From Microbotryomycetes sp. JL201 (taxonomy: Eukaryota; Basidiomycota; Microbotryomycetes): a stretch of DNA of 64,000 nt. The notes beneath the pieces were generated by a model. It ran no database searches and was not told the DNA's origin. It saw only the letters and a program-made list of their open reading frames with translations. Below are positions 31,271 to 45,804 of the stretch, one piece after another. The stretch's first letter is position 1. Every line of letters starts with the position of its first letter. The stretch is from positions 1 to 64,000 of the forward strand of contig JAQYUZ010000023.1 of NCBI GenBank assembly GCA_033819885.1. The letters run 5' to 3'. Made by a program: the position numbers and the translations under genes.

Positions 31271-31660
31271 CGTCAGGAAACTCTCGCGAGGCGTCCAACA
31301 GGACCAGCAGAGCACGCGCGAGAGTGTGGGGAGGGCGGTGCAGCCGAGCGTCCGAGCAAGTCAAGATTCCCGTTGTATTGTGCGCTTGATCAGGCCAAAA
31401 ACAACTGGATATTGTTAAGACCAAACCTGTCGTCAAAGCCGATTCGCAGACTGTACCACTCGAAAGCAGTTACGGATCCCGGGACGATGACGTCTGCAGA
31501 AACCGGGTCCTTGACCTCCTGTCGCATCCCGGGGTCGCCATTCAACATTAATAACAACAAGTAATTCGATCCAGCCTACAAAGCAAAAACTATTTCCAGA
31601 AAAAAAAAGGAAAAAAAAAAAAGACTTGAAAGGCCCGTATGCGATCGTCGCCTCGAATTG
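31271..31660. promoter_or_regulatory. Intergenic region between Tag1-like and HAL-type kinase genes
   Basis: About 390 bases, holding the promoter of the Tag1-like gene and the 3' end of the kinase gene. A poly-A rich tract (31598-31621) lies next to the kinase stop codon. No other feature was seen. Confidence 0.45.
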
Positions 31661-34010
31661 TTACGCAACCAGCGCAGGCGGAGTAGCCAAAGGTGGAGTG
31701 GCAGCGGCAGGTGCCTCCGCAACACCGTTCTGACCCGGCTTGGGAGGTGGCAGAATACCAGGAAGCTCTGGAATGACCTTTATCGAATCAAACCAAGGAT
31801 CGGCAATGATCCACTCTGTCGTCGCTCGTGTCTTTGGATCAGGATCGAGCATGCGTTTGATGACGTTGCGACATTCTCGAGGAACCAGGTTCGAGATGGG
31901 CGCCGGCGCAGACGACTCGTTGTACAGTTGAAGGTACGGACCGAACGACGGGTCGGACGGCTTGGCCACTCGCCATGGTAATTCTTGAAAGTGCATGCAG
32001 TAAAACACGACAGCGCACGCCCAAACGTCGACCAATCGAGCGTCGTACTCTGCGCGTTTGTCCATTCGTGTGAGCACAGCTTGACGGTCCCGACTCCCCC
32101 AAGATCAAACTCACCTTTGTGCTCAAACTGCTCTGGCGCAATGTATGGCTCTGAGCCACACAGACCCTTGCTCAAATGCGTCGTCTTTTCCCAACACATT
32201 CTGAAAACGTCACTGACGCCAAAATCGGTGATCTTGACGTGACCTTTTGCGTCCAACAATAGGTTCTCAGGTTTGATGTCTCGGTGTGCGACGCCCATCG
32301 AATGCAAGTACGCGACGCCAGCCAGAATTTGTTTAAAGTACGAGTTGATCTCTGGCGGCGTCATTTCTCCCTTTTTGATGGCTGCGTACAAGTCACCGCC
32401 TGGACAGTACTCCATCACTTCGCACCAATGATGCTGCTCGTCTTGGACGAGATCGACCGTTTCGACAATATTGTGGCTGCAGGCGCGGTGCGTACGCAAA
32501 CGTCAATATGCAAAACTCTGCCGTCAACGAAAACAAGACTCACTGATGCAGCGTCGACGAGATGCAGAATTCTGATGTGAGCTTTTTGACGTATTCTTTC
32601 TCGGTCTCGTTTTTTCTTCGTTTGCGGAACTCCTGTAAAGCGCGTACGTGCACGTGTCAGTGTGGGTTGCCTTTGACCTTGACCGGCCACGGGCACAACG
32701 AGGGAAAGATAACAAACCTTGACGGCATACAACTTTTCAGAGGACCTGTCCCATTTGTGTGCCAACCGGACGACGGCTGTCGCGCCCTTGCCGACAATCA
32801 TCTTGTCGCACACGCCGTACTTTTTGCTCAAGCTCGCCGTCGACTGACCACCTCGACTTTTTGTATCATCGCCTTTCGTACTGCCGCCGTAAGCCGACTC
32901 TTGACCGCCATGCTCACTCCGTCCGTCGTCAGACTTGCGACTCGTTTGCGAGCTCTTTCTCTGGACCTTGTTGCGCATGAAATCGTTCAGTGCCTGGCCC
33001 ATTCCACCGTCCTTGTTGCCATGACTTGAACTTCTAGGTCTAGGATGACCGTGTTCTTCCCTCTCACGTTCTTTCTGCTCCTTCGCCTCTTGCTTCTCGC
33101 GCTGCTTTTGTTCCTTTTTTTCTTGTTTTTCTTGCTTTTCAATCTCTTTTTTGCTCGTTCGTCGAACAATGTTGGCTCCACCGCCATGAGCTTTGGCGCC
33201 AGTTGCGGCGCCATTGACGCCAAACGCCGACCCACTGCCGCTCGTGTCGTTGCTGGCGCCTCTTTCCATCCTCTCGCTCGAAAGGTGGCCACCGGCGGTA
33301 CTCGAAGGTGTGCCCGTTCCACCTCCAGCATGGTTGCTCGTGCTGGCCAGACTTTGCGTAGATGCATTGCCACCTTGGCCAAACAGTTTTCCAAACACGC
33401 TCTTTTTCTCTTTCAAGGGCGGTTTTTGAGGAGCCGAGGACGACGACGATGAATGCGCCGGGGCCGTTGCGGCCGATGAAGGATGCAGATGGGTCGCAGC
33501 CGAGCTGGCGACCGGCGCCGGTGTACCGACTCTTGATTCGCCCGGAGTTGCGACGACAGAGCTCGGTCCTGTACTTGCGTCGCCTCCATTGTTGCGAGGT
33601 TCGACTATCGAGGCAGGAGCGGGGGTGTTTACTCTGCTCGATTGTTGGCTCGTCACGTTCGAGGACGATGCCGTTTCTGGAGTTTTGCCACCCTGGATCG
33701 TCGGAGGCACATCAGGTGGTCTGACGGGCGGATCTTGTGGTGCTTTGGGCAGATTGTTTGGACTGAGTGCGCCGCCTGCATCGTGACCGACCGAGGTCCT
33801 GGACAAGATTCTGTCTGCGACTCTACCGTGGTGCTTGTCTGCGGCGTCTGACAAGGTATGGGCTTCAGAGCCTGCACCTGAGCCCAAGTGGTGAGTTCCT
33901 TGGTCGCGTGAGAGTGACAAGTCGAGCTGAGCAAACTGTGGCACGACGTCTTCTGCGGGTGTGGTCGTGCCGGGCGTGGCGGCCGCGCTGGATGATGACG
34001 ACGAAGCCAT
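31661..34010 (-). CDS. HAL4/SAT4-type Ser/Thr protein kinase
   Basis: Fungal-specific kinase of the Npr1/Hal family, which in yeast controls stability of plasma-membrane cation and nutrient transporters. The first 400 residues are Ser/Thr/Pro-rich with a highly charged KEQ-rich coiled segment. The kinase domain begins at [20 protein letters not shown], with the ATP lysine in LYAVK and [14 protein letters not shown]. The catalytic loop is [14 protein letters not shown] is in KITDFGVSD, and [20 protein letters not shown] and [18 protein letters not shown] are near-exact Hal4/Sat4 signatures. Short introns interrupt after AVK, within STLHH and after EHKG. The start MASSSS at 34010 was chosen over an upstream in-frame Met in a non-conserved stretch. 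Confidence 0.9.
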
Positions 34011-35032
34011 GGACCGGCGGTCTCGCGCGCGCGCGGGGTCAAGCGACAGAAACGGATCCAAGTCACGACGAGTACAAGAGACTGGCGCGAGGTCTGTGGC
34101 GACAGCGGGTGAAGGCAACGCGGGCGTGGCGGCGGGCAGGCGGAGCAGGGTGACGTCGGGCAAGGCGCGGTGGGGCAGACACGCGTGGCCAGTCAGCAGC
34201 CACAAGGTGATGAGTGAACGATACAGACACCGATGAGCAAGTGGACGGAATAAGTGGGTTTGGGTCAGCACCTTGAGCCGTACACAGCCCAAATCTCGCG
34301 CTTACCGAGCACCAAAAAGTCGCGGGGCGGCTTTGCTGAGCTGAGCACGCGCGGACCGACTTTTGACGCTCTGTCGCAATACGAAAAATGTAATTTGACG
34401 CCAAGAAATGATTTGAGCGAGGAGCGAAGAAGGAGAAGAGGAGCGAAAAGCGAGTCAGGTTTGTGATTCATACAAGCGAGCAAGCGCAAGCGCGCGCGAG
34501 GGCGGGCAGGGCAGGGCACAGCAGAGCAGAGCAGACGAGGCGGCGGGTGCGAGTATCCCCCGCCAAGCAAACACGAAAGAACGCGGCAAGCACGCTCAGT
34601 CACATGACAACCTCGGGAAAAAGACGAGTGACTCGACCCAGTTGCGGCTGTCGTCGTGTGTGTGGGACATTTGGCGCGCGCTGCCGCACACCGCACCGCA
34701 CCGCCACGTCCAAAACAATGCAACGCACTCACTTGACGTAATCAGCAGCCGCTGAGTGCACCCAAAAGAAGAGCAAAGGCGAGTGACGGCCACCGGCAAG
34801 AGGACCAGGCTCGGCTCTGACGAATGATGTGCGCCGTTTACAAGAGGGCAGAGCGCGGCCAATAACCCTCAAGGCATACAATTCGCTTTGCTAATCACGG
34901 GCCCGGGTTCATACTCGGACGACGAGAAAAGTCAACAAAACAATGCAAACAATGGTGCACATGAACAGAGGGTTGGTACATAGTATACACAGGCACCCAC
35001 GCATGCGCGGGCTCCGTCTGCATTTGGCCACA
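34011..35032. other. 1 kb intergenic region upstream of the kinase
   Basis: Contains the kinase promoter and 5' leader and the 3' flank of the PQ-loop gene. A purine-rich repetitive patch (GGGCAGGGCAGGGCA followed by CAGAGCAGAGCAGA) lies near 34505-34535. No gene is supported. Confidence 0.45.
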
Positions 35033-36574
35033 TCAATCATCTCTCACAAGACCGTCCTCTTCATCGTCATTAAACACTTTGGCGTCTTGCTTCCTCGCAC
35101 CGGCATAGTAAAAGAATTGCGAAAGGACGATAAAGTCGAGAAAGACAGTGCCTCCGGACCCGACGAGCCAACTCGCGTTAATCAACAAGTGATCTGCGGC
35201 GACAGATTGCAGTAGGATCGACTGCGATGGTCACGAACGCCGTATGGCAAGAAAAGTCAGCACGCACAATAAATCTCATGCCCAGAAGAAAAAAAAAAAA
35301 AACACGCACGGCCACATAGGTGACGTTGCCGAGCACGGCAAACGCAAACATCATCAAAGACAACCCTTGACACTTTGTCTCCATGTTTTTGTATATTTGC
35401 GGCAGCCTCGAACCCACTGTGCAAGCAGCCACGTCAAAGTTAGCTCACTCGATTCGATCCGGGACTGGCTCGACTGAACCCGGTGATTTGACTGACGGTA
35501 CAAGAATGCCGAGATCCAACCAACCACCTGAGCTTTCGTGTCCCATACTTCACGTTTCCGACCAAGAGGCACATCTGTGCTCATCCACCAAGCTGCCAAC
35601 CCGATCGCGACCACAAACAACAACCCGCCTACGTATGACAACACGTTGCGCCATCTTCTTACTTTGGGGTCAAATTCGTGTTCGGAAGGACCATGAGCAG
35701 AATATGCAGACAACAGAGGGTCGTGTTCGGTCGCTGGAGGTGCAATATGGCCATTGGCGAGCACGGGCGCCGTCGAGGCCGGGTCATCCGACGCAAGTGA
35801 CGAGTACAAGTGAGGGTACAATGCGCGTTTCCTTCTATAGTAAAACACCTATTTTTCGGGAGGTCAGCGGCGCTCTTTGCCCTTGCTGATCTTGAACTGT
35901 ACCTGAAAGATGAGAATAACGTCGCATGCCGTGTAATAAAATGCAAGGACTGCAAAACCCGCAACATTGAGCGTCAGCGTTTACGGTCGTCGGACGGTAA
36001 ACGGTCGAATCAAATATACTGACGAATCATGGTCGGCAAGAGCCCTTGCCATACAGTCCCTAGCAAGTTGGTTAAATCGCCAGCGAGCCAAATGATCAAG
36101 AATACGAGCGACAAGCCTTCGCCGGATTGTTGTACAACGCATAGCCAGAGCTGGTCGAACGAGCTGTTGTCAGCATGTTGTTGTCAGCGCTCGAGGATCA
36201 AAGACGGGGTACCTGAGGCGTGTACCTGGTAGTGGCGGCAAATCGTGAGATCGGGAGCATGTAGTATCGTGCAAAAAAACAAGCCGATCAAAAGGTTGGC
36301 GAGGTCAGCCTTGCCCGGCACCAGTCGAACACGGCCACTCGAGCCGCCTAGACTTGCACTACTATCCAGAATCCAACCGACAGTGTACCGACAATGTTGG
36401 CAAGCTGTTGGCCGAGCGCACAATCAGCCAAACTGTGTCGTTTGCTGTTTGCGGCCGACTCACGCGAGGAAAGCCGTCGTACACCATGTCGGGGTCATGC
36501 TCGTGAGGATGCTTTGGCAATGCGCCGACGACTGTTGACGCGACGAGCGACGTCAACAACGCGAGCGGCGCCAT
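35033..36574 (-). CDS. PQ-loop vacuolar amino-acid transporter (Ypq/PQLC2 family)
   Basis: Seven-helix PQ-loop protein of the Ypq1/PQLC2 group, which exports cationic amino acids across the vacuolar or lysosomal membrane. The first PQ motif is reconstructed across short introns as YTPQ then LCVVQQSGEGLSLVFLIIW, followed by LAGDLTNLLGTVWQGLLP and FYYTACDVILIFQ. The second is VGSRLPQIYKNMETKCQGLSL. The end reads LINASWLVGSGGTVFLDFIV, and FYYA leads to a short acidic tail ending VRDD. Between helices lies a soluble loop of about 80 residues (HLYSSLASDDP to KVRRW). At least six short introns are needed. It is divergent from the USP-domain gene. Confidence 0.87.
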
Positions 36575-36815
36575 TTCGCGTGAGTGAGAATCAAGGCGGG
36601 CAGAGTCAAACCGGCACGGTTACACTGGGCAAAGTAAATTACAGGCAGTGGCCAGCACTGGTCAAAGAGGTGGCTCATTTCTTATGAACTCAAGCAAGAC
36701 TGCCTCGATCGTCACTCGAATTGAGTTGTTCACCGAATGCCCTGCCGAGCGCTGCGGGCGCGCCAAGCGCACACACGCACGCTCCCTCTCGCCCCTTTGC
36801 CCACTGCCCAGTCGC
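36575..36815. promoter_or_regulatory. Divergent region between PQ-loop and USP-domain genes
   Basis: Only 241 bases separate the two start codons, so the promoters overlap. No motif was identified. Confidence 0.45.
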
Positions 36816-38593
36816 ATGGCTACGGGCGCGCCTCAGCGTCCATTGATCGATCGTCGACGGAGCAGCTCGCGAGAGCGCAGCCACGTTGTGCTCGGCAGTC
36901 CGCCGTCAGGACCACAGCACCACTTGCGCAGCGCACTCAAGCACAACCATGTTCATCCAGACCCGCGCGACGACTCTCAACTGAACAATCCGTGCTGGAG
37001 GCCACCAACCAACTTTCATCATGCTCAACAACCTCAAGCGGCGCCCGACTCGACTGCGGCAACGGCGTCATCATCAACGACGTCAATGTCTCGTCAAAGC
37101 AGTCACACCGGATTGACTCAGACCAATAACACCCAATCCTCACTCTCCTTGGGACAAAATGCGACCGCCTACACCCGCAAAGTCGGGTTCGACACGTTCA
37201 CGTCAGGCAGGGACTTGGATGACAAGGGTCAGAGTACAGGAGGTGGCACAGGTACGGTTGGTTTCATATGGACCGAATCCCCTCTTTCACAACTCATTGA
37301 CGTCCGCTCGATAACAGGCGTCAATTACTCGTTCACAATCGGCGCAAAGTCTGCCGAGTTTTGCAGAACCAGAGGCACGAGAACGTATCTCATTGCAACA
37401 GACTTGAATGGTCCGTCAAAGTGCTTCTTGGTGCATCTCGAATGGTAATTGACAACCGTGTGATTTCGCGCGCGCGCGCGCCTGCAGAGTACTCGGTTCA
37501 TGCCCTCGATTGGGCCATGCAAAACATCACAGAGGACCACGACGAGCTCGTCATTTTGCGTGTCATTGACCCAGGATCGACAGCTCACGCAACGTGGAAA
37601 GCGAGCAAGGACGAGGCGCGAGAAGAAGCAGAAGGCGTGCTGGAGCAAGTCATGCGCAAGAACGGAGAACAAAAACAGGTGCGCCTCAGTGCCCTTGTTT
37701 ACCTCAGTAGATGAACGGACACGAGTATACCTGGATGTTTCGCTGATGAAGCAGAATTAACAGATTTCAATTGTCGTCGAGTTTGCGATTGGACCCATTG
37801 AAGAGACCATTCATCGGTGAGTGCTTGTGCGAGACGTCTACGAGTTTGGTTCACTCACCGGCTTGCGATGTCTCCTAGAATGATCGAGATTTACAGACCA
37901 GACAGTCTCGTCGTCGGCACGCGCGGCAAACCCGATTCATTGTTCAAAATGGGACCATACATGGGATCGATCTCAAAGTACGTCCTCGCTGCTGATCATG
38001 AAGTATTGATAGACCGCTGACTGAGGAAAGCATCACAAAGGTGGGCCGTCGCGAGATCTCCTGTGCCTGTCATCGTTGTCCGTCCATCAAAACTGTCAGT
38101 CCCACGAAATCGCGGATACACTGGAACAAATCGACTCAACATTGTTATCTTTTTTCCTCCCTAACGTTACAGCGTTGCCGAGACCTTGTCGGCACGAGCT
38201 TCGAGGGACGTCAAAAAACGGTCATACGTTTCTCTGTTGACTCAGCAAGACATTGATCGGACGAAGCAATACGGCTGGGCACGTAACGAAACTGGTGGAT
38301 TATTGTTGCCACCTGGCGGAGGAGCTAAACTAGAAAAGCAAACGACAGCGCCTGGAGAGGACGAACTTGCTGAGCGTAGGAGGATGAGCAGCGAACAAGA
38401 TTTAGAGAGGACCGAAACGTCGACGAGCGGAAAGTTGTCATCGTCAGGAGGGCCTGGAGACGGTGCTTTGACGTCAAATTCAAAGTCGACGCCGAGCAAC
38501 GACTCTAAATCGAGTCTCAAGTTCAAATTGCCTTCACTCGGAGGTTCAAAGAAGAAAGGACTCAAGATGAAAAAGTACGACACCTTTGGTTAA
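36816..38593 (+). CDS. Universal stress protein (UspA)-domain protein
   Basis: Fungal UspA-domain protein of about 430 residues. A disordered N-terminus of about 140 residues leads to a DUF-like GVNYSFTIGAKSAEF segment, then the nucleotide-binding-like fold: ATDLNEYSVHALDWAMQNI, DELVILRVIDPG, ISIVVEFAIGPIEETI, EIYRPDSLVVGTRGKPD and SISKWAVARSPVPVIVVRPS. The GTRG and the final PVPVIVV motif are diagnostic. Seven exons of 30-400 nt were inferred from reading-frame continuity. One intron near 37470 ends with a long CG alternation immediately before its CTGCAG acceptor. The C-terminal 130 residues are Ser/Lys-rich. Fungal homologues are linked to stress response, but the ligand is not established. 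Confidence 0.85.
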
Positions 38594-38838
38594 TTTACGA
38601 GGCACGTCGGTCCGGGCAGACACACTTTCTTCGTTCCGATTCATCTATTCGTTGCTTTCGTCCTTGTTTCACTGTTTATTTTTTCGATTGTTGCAAAGTT
38701 CTCCAACACTGTTCTCACAACTCAAGCAGTCTTGATCAAGCCGCATATATCAAGCTGCACGTCAAGGGGAACAGGTGATGGGCGGTGGTGTATCCTCTGC
38801 TTCAGACTGTATCTCGCTTAACGTGCGGCCTTGTAAAA

Positions 38839-40430
38839 TCAAAACGCTGTCAAATAGGAGGCTATCATGGTGTAAAACTTGTACTCGCCATAAATCACCG
38901 AATAATGAGTCGGCGTGTCCTGATCTTGAGTAAGCTCATTGTCCATTTTGACGATTTGATCTTTCCTTGCCCCGCCCTCCTCAACCCTGAGATGGACTTC
39001 TACCTGTTCACCAGGATTTCCACCCTCTTCCTCGTCTTCAAACCAACTCCACCACTTTTCCCAATTTAGCCCGAACCCCAAACTGCTCGCTCTCTCAAAT
39101 TCTTGCCTGGTCAACCCTCTCGAACCCAGACCCATCCTTTCATGCAGGTACTTGCGATTCTCCCCAGAGTCTTCTTTCTCGAATTTGACATCGTTGTCCT
39201 CATCGAATACGACAACTTCGTCCAAAGCTTCAAAACGGTCATCAAACTTGAAAAGCGGGTTAGAATTGCGCCAAGCTGACGAGACGCTCAGTGGCGTCAG
39301 CCACGAGACGGGTTTAAGGCGATCAAATTCGTCGCTTTCTGACGTGGAGACATTGACATCCAGCAAAAAATCGATTGCGGAGCAGAGTCCGTTGCTAGTT
39401 TGACTTTGTTGCGATGTTTGTTGAACAGTGTCGACCGAGTGTTTGACTTGCGCTTGTATTGGAGAGGCAGACAAGGGAGTCACTTGTCGTGGGTGGCCAC
39501 GACCGTCACTTGAATCGGCAATTGGCTCTACGTCCGACCCTCTAACAGCTTCGGCGCGACTAGTGCTCGATAGAACTTGGCCTTGAACCGACTGAGCCTG
39601 ATCGGTACCTGCACTGTCTGACAAGTCTACACTCTTCTCTCTTCGCGAGCTTTGCGTTTTCGTAACAGCTTTCCCAAAAGACTGTTCAAAAACAACGTTA
39701 GCGGCTTTCGTCGTGTGCCGAAACCCTTGTCGTTTCCAAGTTCTCGCATCGAGTGGTTCTGTCACTCGCAGGCCTTGAAAGACATTCTGAATATTTCTGT
39801 CCCTGGTATGTACAATTTTTGTATTGGGACGAGCAGGTACGTCTGCTCTAGCGAGGACGAAACGGTTGCGACTTGGAGTGCTCGCGTGCTCCCTACGTGA
39901 TGCAGACGGTGGCTCCGTATGAATGTTCATTTTCTTGCACTTATCTGCGACTGGTAACCAATGTCGTCAGTGACATTCTACGCATGCTCACCATAAGCGC
40001 ACCAGATTGTCCTCGAGCTAGACCAACCAAACGGTCGCCCGCTGTTTTCGTACGATACTGATGCTCATCGATAGACTGAGAATCCTCCTCGGATCGCTTC
40101 AATCGTTGAATGAATTCGAAAGCGATTGGAGAACGCCGTGGCGGATCGGTGGCCCGCGAGTCTCGTCTTGCGCCACCAGTCACTTTTCGGCCAGCGCTCA
40201 AATTCAGCAGGGACCTCCCGAGCTTTGGTCTCGACCTAACGGAATACTGAGGTGTGCCCGTCTCGTCTATTTGACTGCAACGAAAACCGAAACAAGTCAC
40301 GTGCCGGCTGGGCTAACTCTGGAATGCCGATGACGTACACTCTGCTGGTGTGTGGTTTGTGTTGATTGCGTGATCCTCCGGTGTAGTTGATCGTCATGCT
40401 TGAGCCTGTTGGAGACGGTTTTGTTGGCAC
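38839..40430 (-). CDS. Hypothetical protein, gene model uncertain
   Basis: The secure part is an intronless frame from 39930 to 38839 (363 residues), with disordered first 180 residues, then an ordered acidic end containing FDRLKPVSWLTPLS, WRNSNPLFKFDDRFEAL, LTRQEFERASSLGFGLNWEKWW. Upstream, MTINYTGGSRNQ at about 40397 splices with a GTACGT donor into QIDETGTPQYSVRSRPKLGR, and that frame stays open to about 39941. Two splice choices then exist: one joins the upstream exons in frame to the 363-residue ORF, the other stops at a TGA overlapping its ATG. I do not recognise the protein. Local composition is less GC-rich than in neighbouring genes. Confidence 0.5.
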
Positions 40431-40769
40431 GATCCAATGGCGAGGCCCGTGCGCCTAGTCTCGCCGGATCTGCCCGCTCGTGATCGTGCGCACCTTGCTC
40501 GATAACCCACAGCAGCAGCCTAACTTGAGCGAGTGGATGTACTTCTGGGCGTGCCTAGTGTGCGGTGCAAGGGGAATAAATGTCTGGCTTCCGCCGACTG
40601 CTGTGCTGCGGGCGATATTTTAAATAATGAAAAACAGGTGAGCCGGTCAGCCAAGTGAGTTTCATGATCGTCAGATTGAACACTATAGGCTGGCCGTTGC
40701 GCAGCTTGCTGTTGGAGATTTGCTGTTCCAGTCAGCATCGAGCGACGCCTCGCTCGTTTCCCCCATAAC

Positions 40770-43125
<2,356 letters not shown>

Positions 43126-43826
43126 GCGAGTCGACATTCAGGACGCGTAGACATAAAGGCTGTAATACCAATCGAACCCGTAAAAGAAAAATGACTGGAA
43201 CTTGGATAGCGGAGCAAACGGGACGCTAGTGAAAAAGATAGACGAGCAAGCTGACGAGGTGAATTTGACGCGAATGAAAGTCAACTGATTGTGCAAGACA
43301 CTGCTGAACGTCTCAGTGATTTGCCGGTCTTGTACAGTCTGATGACGGCAAGATCATGTGTACACCCAGCTTTCTTTGAACACCGAGCCGATGCGGCCTG
43401 CACGCAATCATGAGGCTGATGGCGCCGGGCGCCTCGCTGAACAGATCCTGTCAGAGGGCAGCACGCACAAAAGGTACTTTGACAGCCGTCCGCAAAGTGA
43501 GCCCTTGACTCCCAACGTGGGGTGCCCAAAAGTATACATAGTCCATTTTTATTCAGCAAATCATCGGTTGGGTCACGTGATGATCTCGCTCGCGCAGATC
43601 AATGTACAGATCGGTGTCATTGCGCCCTGTCTCTATTTTGGTACGAGTGATGACATCGATGGACCTTTTCACGGTTTCTGATCCGCGCAAAAACAAACTC
43701 GGTTTACGAGTCGCGGTGACGCACAAAAGCGTCAGGCCCGAGCGCGACGAAGAAAGCGTAGGCTGACAGTTCAGTTCTTCCGCCTCTCTCGCCGCTCAGT
43801 CGCCCCATAAGACTCTCCTCTCTATC
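43126..43826. other. 700-base intergenic region upstream of the alcohol dehydrogenase
   Basis: Contains the 3' flank of LPD1 and the promoter of the alcohol dehydrogenase. AGTATACATAG near 43530 is TATA-like. No gene is supported. Confidence 0.4.
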
Positions 43827-45431
43827 ATGTCCAGCTCACAAGAAACCGATTGGCGCGGGTACGCAGTACACAACGTCGACAAGCCGACTTCGTTCGATCT
43901 GATCGACTTCAAGTGAGTGTTGGCACTCGCGCCCGATTCATCGGAACCCGGGCTCGGTCCACTGACTGTATTCAATCTATTGTCTGGCATCTGCAGGCCA
44001 AAAACTCCTGGTGGTAAGTAACTTGACGAGATGACAGGCTCTTGGACGGATAGACGGGCCGGACTGCCGAACACAAGATCTGACGCGACACATTACTGCA
44101 GACTACGATATCGACATTGCCATCAACTGCTGCGGCATGTGAGTCGATTTCAGTCATGTCGTCGTGACCCAGTCGCTGACTTTTGCGACTCCTCACTCTC
44201 AGTTGCGCTTCAGATGTCCATGTGAGCTCGCAACAATCCAAAGCAGCCTCTCCGGAGCTAACAGGGAGTACATTAGACCATCACGGGTGGCTGGGGCCGG
44301 GACATTATCCTTCCCATGATTACTGGCCATGAAATCGCTGGAAAGGTGGTCCGCGTCGGTTCCAAGGTCACAGAGTTCAAGGTAAGGGAGCTTCTCGTGC
44401 AAGCCAGCACATCGACTGATCGTCCGATTCTAGGTTGGTGACCGCGCTGGTGTGGGTGCCCAAGTGTGCTCGTGCTTCAAGTGCGAGCCGTGCGAGACGG
44501 ACAACGAAAACTATTGTGTCACAGGCGGTGTCGACACGTGAGTGCTTTCCTGATTTTGAGCGAGCGCATTCATTGAAGCGCGCAGATGCAGCTACAACGC
44601 CAAATACGAGAACGGCGACATTGCCCATGGTGGCTACTCGACAGCTACTCGTGTCCATGAGCGTTTCGTGTTTCCGATTCCAGAGGGATTGGCCGACGAG
44701 GACGCTGCTCCAATGATGTGCGGTGGCTTGACTGTTTACGGCCCGTGAGTTCATTTTGGCTAGTAGTGCATGCCACTTGCTGATCCCGCATTTTTTTGTC
44801 AGTCTCAAGAACTATGGCGTCGGAAAGGGCACAAAGCTGGGAGTTCTCGGCATCGGTGGGCTGGGCCACTTTGCGGTCATGTTTGGCGCTGCTCTTGGCG
44901 CCGAAGTGACGGCAATCAGCCACTCGGACTCGAAGAAGGACGACGCGCTCAAGATGGGTGCAAAGGCGTTCCTGAATACGACAAACGAAGGATTCGAGGA
45001 GAAATACTCTGGCTACTTTGACATGATCTTGACAACGGTCGACGCTTCGAAAGGATTGCCCATGGAAAAGTTGTTCCCGATGCTCAAATTGCACGGTCGA
45101 TTGCACACTGTCGGATTGCCCAACATTGACGACCCTCCCTCGATCACGTTCCAGTCGATGGCTGGCAACGCTGCCCAATTGTCTTGCTCGCACATGTGCG
45201 TTATGTCTTTTCCTTGCAGTCCCGAGTCATTTGAATTGACGCGTTATGTTTTGCAACAGTGGCAACAAGAAGCAGGCTATCGAGATGCTCGAGCTCGCGG
45301 CCAAGAACGGCATCAAGACGTGGAAGGAAGTGCTGCCGATGAAGGATGCCGGCAAGGGTGTGCAGAACTTGTTGGACAACAAAGTGAGGTACAGGACTGT
45401 TCTCATTCAAGATATCAACAAATCGGCTTGA
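43827..45431 (+). CDS. NADP-dependent alcohol dehydrogenase, ADH6/cinnamyl type
   Basis: Zinc-dependent medium-chain dehydrogenase of the yeast Adh6/Adh7 or plant cinnamyl-alcohol type, which reduces aromatic and aliphatic aldehydes with NADPH. Catalytic zinc ligands are in CGICASDVH and TGHEIAGKVV. The structural zinc loop is CSCFKCEPCETDNENYC. NADP binding is LGIGGLGHFAVMF with SHSDSKKDDA. HGGYS and AAPMMCGGLTVYGPL are typical of the subgroup. The 5' half is cut into very small exons, including 43997-44013 (17 nt) and 44203-44221 (19 nt), both confirmed by frame and by the conserved motifs they carry. Confidence 0.93.
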
Positions 45432-45804
45432 AAGAGCAATCGAAAAGTAGTTTTGATAAATAATCATAGCGGCCAAAGCTATCATCGAATCCCAAGTTGG
45501 CGTCGAGAAAACAGACTTTGTGATAGCAAGTGCCTGTAGCCGAGCCTTTCTTACAAATTGAGCGGCTGCGGGCGCCGCATGCGCAGGTCGAGGCGCCTCA
45601 GCTTGTGCTTGCTCTCAACGACGTTGACGAGCATCGACGAGCGCGTCGACAGATCAATCGAGCTCGTGAGCCTGCGTGCCCCTCGACTCGCTCGCTACAC
45701 CTTCGTCTGTAGCCGAGAACGCAGGGCGCGTCTCGTCGCGTTTGGCCGCCCTTGAAAGACACAGAGGACGACACTTTTTTGGCCCAGCGAATCCCGGTGA
45801 CACA
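45432..45804. promoter_or_regulatory. Intergenic region upstream of CAC2
   Basis: About 370 bases between the alcohol dehydrogenase stop and the CAC2 start, on the same strand. No motif was recognised. Confidence 0.4.
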
